In this document: positions 8,540 through 13,101 of the stretch, piece after piece | Layout of the letters: every line of letters starts with the position of its first letter | Position numbering within the stretch: the stretch's first letter is position 1 | Origin: CBFGWV01 sp965652545 | Lineage (GTDB): Bacteria > Pseudomonadota > Gammaproteobacteria > Competibacterales > Competibacteraceae | Direction: 5' to 3' | Assembly: GCA_965652545.1 (NCBI GenBank) | Contig: CBFGWV010000129.1 | Location: 1 to 13,101, forward strand | DNA: 13,101 bases | The notes under the pieces: generated by a model | The model's input: the letters and a program-made list of their open reading frames with translations, nothing else | The model's database searches: none | Told to the model about the DNA's origin: nothing | Translations under genes and position numbers: made by a program

Positions 8540-10741
8540 CTAGTGCAACCGCAGCACGACCGCCGCCAGCGGCGGCAGGGTCAGCTCGAGCGACTGCCCC
8601 TGCCCATGTGCGGCGATGGCATCGCTATCGCATCCGCCGCCATTGCCGGTGTTCGATCCGCCATAGAGGCCCGCGTCGGTGTTGAGAATCTCGCGCCAAT
8701 GGCCCGCCCGCGGCACGCCGACGCGATACCGCTGGCGCACCACCGGGGTGAGATTGACCACACACAGCACTGGCGCCGCGTCGCCCTGTGCGCGACGCAG
8801 GTAGGCGAACACGCTATTGGCCGCATCGTCCCCAACGACCCACTGGAAGCCCGCGGCCTGGGCGTCGGTCCGATGCAGCGATGGCTCGCCGGCATACACC
8901 GCGTTGAGATCGCGCACCAGCATCTGCAAGCCGGCATGTGCCGGATCGCCGATCAGCGACCAGTCGATCTGGCGATCATGGCTCCACTCGCCGTGCTGGC
9001 CCAGTTCGCACCCCATGAACAGCAGCTTCTTGCCCGGATGCGTCCACATGAAGGCCAGATACGCCCGCAGGTTGGCGCGCTTCTGCCAGCCGTCACCGGG
9101 CATTTTGTTCAGCAGCGAGCCCTTGCCGTGCACCACCTCGTCGTGCGAGATCGGCAGAACGAAGCGCTCTGAGAAGGCATACACCAGGCTGAAGGTCAGC
9201 TCGTGGTGGTGATACGAGCGATACAGCGGCTCGCGCTGGATGTATTGCAGCGAGTCGTGCATCCAGCCCATGTTCCATTTGTAGTCGAAACCCAAGCCGC
9301 CCTCGCTCACCGGTTGCGACACACCCGGCCAGGCGGTCGACTCCTCCGCGATCATCACCGCACCCGGACAGCGCTCGTGCACCACCTCGTTGAGACGGCG
9401 GATGAAGTCGATCGCCTCGAGGTTCTCGCGACCGCCGAAGCGGTTGGGGATCCACTGATCGTGGGCGCGGCTGTAGTCGCGGTACAGCATGGAGGCGACC
9501 GCATCCACACGCAGCCCATCGACATGGAAGCGTTCCAGCCAGTACAGCGCGCTGGCAATGAGGAAACCGCGCACCTCGCGCCGGCCCATGTTGTAGATGC
9601 AGGTGTTCCAGTCCTGGTGAAACCCTTCGCGCGGGTCCTCGTGCTCGTACAGCGCGGTGCCGTCGAAGCGCACCAGGCCGTGCGGGTCGGTGGGAAAGTG
9701 CGCCGGCACCCAGTCGAGGATGACGCCCACGTTGGCACGGTGTGCCGCATCGACGAAGCGGGCGAAACCCTCCGGTGTCCCGTAGCGCGCGCTGGGGGCG
9801 AACAACGACAGGGGTTGATACCCCCAGGACCCGCCGAAGGGGTGTTCACTGACGGGCAGGAGCTCGACATGGGTGAAGCCCAGGTCGGCGACGTAGGGGA
9901 TCAACCGCGCAGCCAGAGCATCCCAGTCCAGAATGTCCGCAGGGTCGTTGTCCGGGCGCAACCAGGACGCCGGATGCACCTCGTAGATCGACATCGGTGC
10001 CGTGGCCGCCTGACGCGCGGCGCGGACTTCGAGCCAGTCCTCATCGTTCCAGCGGAAGTCCCACCTCGGGGCGACGACCGAGGCGGTGGCCGGCGGCGTT
10101 TCGGTGCGTCGGGCCAACGGGTCGGCCTTTTGCACGCTGTGCCCGTGGGCGCCGACGATCTCGAACTTGTAACGCTCACCGGCACCCAGCCGCGGTAGGA
10201 ACAACTCCCAGACCCCGGCGGGGTGACGAAGGCGCATGGGGTGGCGGCGACCGTCCCAGGCGTTGAAATCCCCGACTACCGATACCCGACGGGCATTGGG
10301 CGCCCAGACCGAAAACAACACCCCCTCGACGCCATCGATGCTCGCAAGACGGGCGCCCAGGCGCTCGGCCAGGTCCCAGTGCGAGCCCTCGGTCAGCAGG
10401 TGCAGGTCCAACTCGCCCAGCAGCAAGCCGAAGGCGTATGGGTCTTCGGTCTCCTGCACCGCATCGGGCCAATGGACGCGTAAGGCATACGGTCGGCGCG
10501 CCTGCACTGCACCGGCGAACAAGCCATCGCCGACATCGGTCAGTTCCGCCAGTGGCGTGCCGTCCTCGCGAGCGATGACCTCGACGCGTCGCGCACCGGG
10601 CTGGAACGCCCGCACGACCGTGCCGCGCTCGGTCTCGTGCATGCCGAGGAAGGCGAATGGATCGTTCAGCCGTCCGGCCAACGCTTCGATGGCGGCTGCC
10701 TCGACACCTGCCATGGCAGCGTGAGTGGTTTGGTCGATCAA
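8540..10741 (-). CDS. glgB: 1,4-alpha-glucan branching enzyme GlgB
   Basis: GlgB cuts an alpha-1,4-glucan chain and re-attaches the fragment as an alpha-1,6 branch, in the cytoplasm. The protein has 733 residues from the TTG start, normal for a full-length GlgB with two N-terminal beta modules. The first follows LNDPFAFLGMH near residue 25. The second, a CBM48-type module with FSVWAPNARRVSVVGDFNAW, starts near residue 140. The GH13 barrel begins near residue 250 (SIYEVHPASW). The catalytic triad is complete: Asp413 in LRVDAVASM, Glu466 in IAEEST and Asp534 in SHDEVVHGKGS. These sit a constant 8 residues beyond the E. coli GlgB positions as I recall them. The C-terminal beta domain ends LPPLAAVVLRLH. 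Its place directly after treS-mak is the usual GlgE-pathway arrangement, suggesting it branches GlgE-made glucan. The start is TTG with a strong GGAGG; ATG at 10714 is the alternative. Confidence 0.97.
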   Translation of the reverse strand: MIDQTTHAAMAGVEAAAIEALAGRLNDPFAFLGMHETERGTVVRAFQPGARRVEVIAREDGTPLAELTDVGDGLFAGAVQARRPYALRVHWPDAVQETEDPYAFGLLLGELDLHLLTEGSHWDLAERLGARLASIDGVEGVLFSVWAPNARRVSVVGDFNAWDGRRHPMRLRHPAGVWELFLPRLGAGERYKFEIVGAHGHSVQKADPLARRTETPPATASVVAPRWDFRWNDEDWLEVRAARQAATAPMSIYEVHPASWLRPDNDPADILDWDALAARLIPYVADLGFTHVELLPVSEHPFGGSWGYQPLSLFAPSARYGTPEGFARFVDAAHRANVGVILDWVPAHFPTDPHGLVRFDGTALYEHEDPREGFHQDWNTCIYNMGRREVRGFLIASALYWLERFHVDGLRVDAVASMLYRDYSRAHDQWIPNRFGGRENLEAIDFIRRLNEVVHERCPGAVMIAEESTAWPGVSQPVSEGGLGFDYKWNMGWMHDSLQYIQREPLYRSYHHHELTFSLVYAFSERFVLPISHDEVVHGKGSLLNKMPGDGWQKRANLRAYLAFMWTHPGKKLLFMGCELGQHGEWSHDRQIDWSLIGDPAHAGLQMLVRDLNAVYAGEPSLHRTDAQAAGFQWVVGDDAANSVFAYLRRAQGDAAPVLCVVNLTPVVRQRYRVGVPRAGHWREILNTDAGLYGGSNTGNGGGCDSDAIAAHGQGQSLELTLPPLAAVVLRLH

Positions 10742-13101
10742 GCGTCGTCCTCCTGTCGATTGAGCAGGCGCTGCGCAACGCTGGCAAAGCCTTGCAAGGG
10801 CACATTCAGCCAAGTGGGCCGGTTCGCCGCCTCGTAGCCCAGCTCGTACGCGGCCTTCTCGAGGATGAACAGATCAAGCAGGGCGGGCTCGGCCAGCACA
10901 TCGCCGTTGACCTCCCGATACGCCGCCAGGAAAGCCTCCTGCGCCAGGGAGCGGAACACATCGCATAGTCGCTCGGCCATGTCCGTGCCGAAGGGTCCGT
11001 GCGGCGGCAGCCGGTGTTTCTTCAGATTGGCGGCGGCATAGTCGAAAGAGCGCAGCATGCCGGCCACATCGCGCAAGGGGCTGGCCTTGGCGCGGCGCTC
11101 GTCCAAGGGGCGAGAGGGCTCGCCCTCGAAGTCGATGAACACCACATCTGAGCCGGCCACGAGGATCTGGCCCAGGTGCAGGTCGCCATGGATTCTCGAG
11201 TACAGCGTTCCATCGACCCGGCCGGCCAATCCGTCCGCCATGGCCAGCAAGGCAGCCTCGCACTCCAGCAATGCCGCAACGCGCTGCGTATCGCGCGCAT
11301 CGCTCCAATCGGTCTGCTTGCGCAGTACATCGAAGGCGGTATGCAACTGACCGCGCACGCTCTGGCGCAATCTGGACACCGCCGGTCCGTCCGCCGCTTC
11401 AGGGGCGAAGTCCGGGTTCTCGCTCGGGCGGGCGAGCACGGCATGCATCTGGCCCAAGCGGCGCCCCAGGGTCTCGGCAAACGCCGCGTAGGTGGCAAAG
11501 GGCTCGAGGTCGCCGGCCGCCAACCCATCGGGGGTGGTGGTCGACAGTTCCTCGATAGTGCGGTCCAGGTAGTTCAGCGTCCATTGCCAGCCGTCGCCCT
11601 GATTGGCGATGAAGCCCTGGGCCAGGGCCAGGGTCGTGGTCGTGCCATCCGTCCCATCGTGGACGAGCTCACCATATAAGGGAGCCGCGTTCTCGAAACC
11701 CGCATCGGTCAGCCAGCGGCACATCTCCGCCTCCGGGTGCACACTCGCGGTGAGTTTGCGCAACAGCTTCAGCACCAGGCTGCGACCGACCACCAGAGTG
11801 GAGTTGCTCTGTTCGGCGGTCAGCCACTGGATGTCCATCTGCTCGGGGTGCTCCAGCGCATCCAGCCGCGAGGTCGGCAGGTAGCGGATCTCACCGCCCT
11901 CGAAGGGGATTCGCGCCTGTCGTCGCAAGCCGTCGAGGACGGCGCGGGCGAACGCCGGCACGGCAAAGCCATCGGTGAGGTAACCCACGCGTCGACCCTT
12001 GCGCACCCGTGCCAGGGCGAGCTGTGGTGCGAACGGCGGCAGCACGTCATCGTCCCAGGCCACTGCCAACGGCAAGGCGTAGCGATCCGTCCCGGCATCG
12101 GTCTCGACGCTGACCACCGTCAGTACGGGCGTATCGCCCTCATGGGTGAGCGGCACGGACCAGGCGACTGCCGCGGACACAAAACCGGCGTCCTTGCGTT
12201 GGAACCAGCGCCGATACGGCAGATACGCCGGTAGCACCTCACCCTCCAGTGCTTTGCCGTCTTTTCCGGCCAACACCTCGGTCATCGACTGGCGCAGTAC
12301 GAAGGTCAGGTGCTCGGGCTCCATGCCGGCGGTGGCCGTGCTCCACTCCGGCGGCTCCATTTCGGCGCTGAGCGCGAACCAGTAGAAGCCGTAGGGCGGC
12401 AAGGTCAACAGGTAGGGCAACTGCCCGATGGTGGGAAACGCCACGCCGCCGGAAAGCTCCACAGGCACTTGGCCGGCGAAGGCCGACATCTCCAGCTCCA
12501 CCGCCTGGGCCTGGCGCGAGAGATTGGCCAGGCAGAGGATACGATCGCCCTCGTGCTCGCGCAGGAAGACCAGGATCTTGCGGTTTGCCGGGTGCAGGAA
12601 ACGTATGCCGCCACGGCCGAAGGCCGGGTGTTGGCGACGCACGGCCAGCATGCGCCGCGTCCAGTTGAGCAGGGAGTTGGAATCGCGCTGCTGCGCTTCC
12701 ACGTTGATGGCGTCGTAGCCGTACAGCGGGTCCATGAGCAGCGGCAGGGTGAGCTTGGCCGGGTCGGCGCGCGAGAACCCGCCATTGCGGTCGTTGGACC
12801 ATTGCATGGGGGTGCGCACGCCGTCGCGGTCGCCCAGGTAGATGTTATCGCCCATGCCGATCTCATCGCCGTAATAGATCACTGGCGTGCCAGGCATGGT
12901 CAGCAGCAGGGAATTCATCAGTTCGATGCGGCGCCGGTCGCGTTCCATGAGTGGCGCAAGCCGGCGGCGTATCCCTAAGTTGATGCGCGCCCGCCGGTCA
13001 GCCGCATAGGTATCCCACAGGTAGTCGCGCTCCTTGTCGGTCACCATCTCCAGCGTCAGTTCGTCGTGGTTGCGCAGGAAGATCGCCCACTGGCAGTTGT
13101 C
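10738..13101 (-). CDS. treS: Trehalose synthase-maltokinase fusion (TreS-Mak/Pep2), 5' partial
   Basis: A bifunctional cytoplasmic enzyme: the TreS part interconverts trehalose and maltose, and the Mak part phosphorylates maltose with ATP to maltose 1-phosphate, the GlgE substrate. The frame is open from the window edge, giving 787 visible residues. Residues 1-18 contain FLRNHDELTLE, with the third catalytic Asp of GH13 TreS at fragment residue 13. YYGDEIGMGDN, GDRDGVRTPMQW and INVEAQ follow, and the TreS C-terminal beta domain ends near residue 250. The rest is maltokinase: a cap region, EQSNSTLVVG, then the kinase motifs HGDLHLGQ (Asp about 640) and FIDFEGEP (Asp about 657). The TreS nucleophile and acid/base residues, roughly 300 residues, lie beyond position 13101. 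The first in-window Met (13047) is internal, not the start. The stop overlaps the glgB start as TTGA. The product is clear; only the N-terminus is unseen. Confidence 0.96.
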   Translation of the reverse strand, partial: DNCQWAIFLRNHDELTLEMVTDKERDYLWDTYAADRRARINLGIRRRLAPLMERDRRRIELMNSLLLTMPGTPVIYYGDEIGMGDNIYLGDRDGVRTPMQWSNDRNGGFSRADPAKLTLPLLMDPLYGYDAINVEAQQRDSNSLLNWTRRMLAVRRQHPAFGRGGIRFLHPANRKILVFLREHEGDRILCLANLSRQAQAVELEMSAFAGQVPVELSGGVAFPTIGQLPYLLTLPPYGFYWFALSAEMEPPEWSTATAGMEPEHLTFVLRQSMTEVLAGKDGKALEGEVLPAYLPYRRWFQRKDAGFVSAAVAWSVPLTHEGDTPVLTVVSVETDAGTDRYALPLAVAWDDDVLPPFAPQLALARVRKGRRVGYLTDGFAVPAFARAVLDGLRRQARIPFEGGEIRYLPTSRLDALEHPEQMDIQWLTAEQSNSTLVVGRSLVLKLLRKLTASVHPEAEMCRWLTDAGFENAAPLYGELVHDGTDGTTTTLALAQGFIANQGDGWQWTLNYLDRTIEELSTTTPDGLAAGDLEPFATYAAFAETLGRRLGQMHAVLARPSENPDFAPEAADGPAVSRLRQSVRGQLHTAFDVLRKQTDWSDARDTQRVAALLECEAALLAMADGLAGRVDGTLYSRIHGDLHLGQILVAGSDVVFIDFEGEPSRPLDERRAKASPLRDVAGMLRSFDYAAANLKKHRLPPHGPFGTDMAERLCDVFRSLAQEAFLAAYREVNGDVLAEPALLDLFILEKAAYELGYEAANRPTWLNVPLQGFASVAQRLLNRQEDDA
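10749..10753 (-). promoter_or_regulatory. Shine-Dalgarno site that sets the glgB TTG start
   Basis: The minus strand reads GGAGG here, extended to AGGAGG at 10754, seven bases before a TTG codon (10741-10739) that overlaps the treS-mak stop codon as TTGA. The next in-frame ATG (10714) has no comparable purine stretch upstream. The spacing and match favour TTG as the glgB start. Confidence 0.75.

Noticed and set aside
7082..9172. 696-codon open frame on the plus strand, opposite glgX and glgB
   Set aside because: It is codon-aligned antisense to glgX, with no family motifs. The long frame is a composition effect.
4674..10741. glgB, glgX and treZ as a local tandem duplication
   Set aside because: All three share a CBM48-like domain and a GH13 barrel, but their signature motifs and lengths are those of long-diverged families found in many bacteria.
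10739..10813. ATG at 10813 as the glgB start
   Set aside because: It lies deep in treS-mak and adds a cysteine- and arginine-rich leader unlike GlgB. The TTG at 10741 has an ideal ribosome site.
11614..11640. Short tandem GGGCCA-like repeat
   Set aside because: It simply encodes alternating Leu and Ala plus Gln in the maltokinase part, and has only two or three imperfect units.
12994..13047. ATG at 13047 as the start of a shorter TreS-Mak gene
   Set aside because: The reading frame continues upstream to the edge with conserved TreS residues, including the catalytic FLRNHDELTLE, so this Met is internal.

Overview
The window is a GC-rich, fully coding stretch of a bacterial chromosome. Every gene lies on the minus strand, so transcription runs from position 13101 towards 1. 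The six genes all belong to trehalose and alpha-glucan metabolism. The GC bias, the trehalose synthase-maltokinase fusion next to glgB, and the treZ-malQ-treY order resemble Pseudomonas and related high-GC Proteobacteria. That placement is an inference; nothing in the window fixes a genus.

In transcription order the layout is: treS-mak fusion (13101-10738, 5' part outside the window), glgB (10741-8540), glgX (8536-6425), treZ (6428-4674), malQ (4677-2623) and treY (2626-1, last C-terminal residues outside the window). Four of the five junctions are 4-bp start/stop overlaps (TTGA, ATGA, ATGA, GTGA). The fifth, glgB to glgX, has a 3-bp gap. There is no intergenic region, and I saw no promoter, terminator, RNA gene, mobile element or repeat array, so this is the interior of a longer, translationally coupled operon.

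The enzymes form a closed set. From known family functions, TreY closes the reducing end of a linear alpha-1,4-glucan into a trehalose unit and TreZ releases trehalose. MalQ disproportionates the short maltooligosaccharides left over, and GlgX debranches glucan to give linear substrate. In the other direction, TreS isomerises trehalose to maltose and Mak phosphorylates it to maltose 1-phosphate, which GlgE would polymerise and GlgB would branch. GlgE and GlgA are not in the window; glgE just upstream of treS and glgA nearby are predictions from gene-order precedent.

All catalytic residues I looked for in the complete genes are present. For TreS only the third catalytic Asp can be seen, because the rest is beyond the edge. 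I found no evidence of a wholly new system. The points worth a second look are the compact one-operon packaging, the TTG start of glgB, the start of glgX without a Shine-Dalgarno sequence, and a small hairpin that could occlude the treY ribosome binding site.
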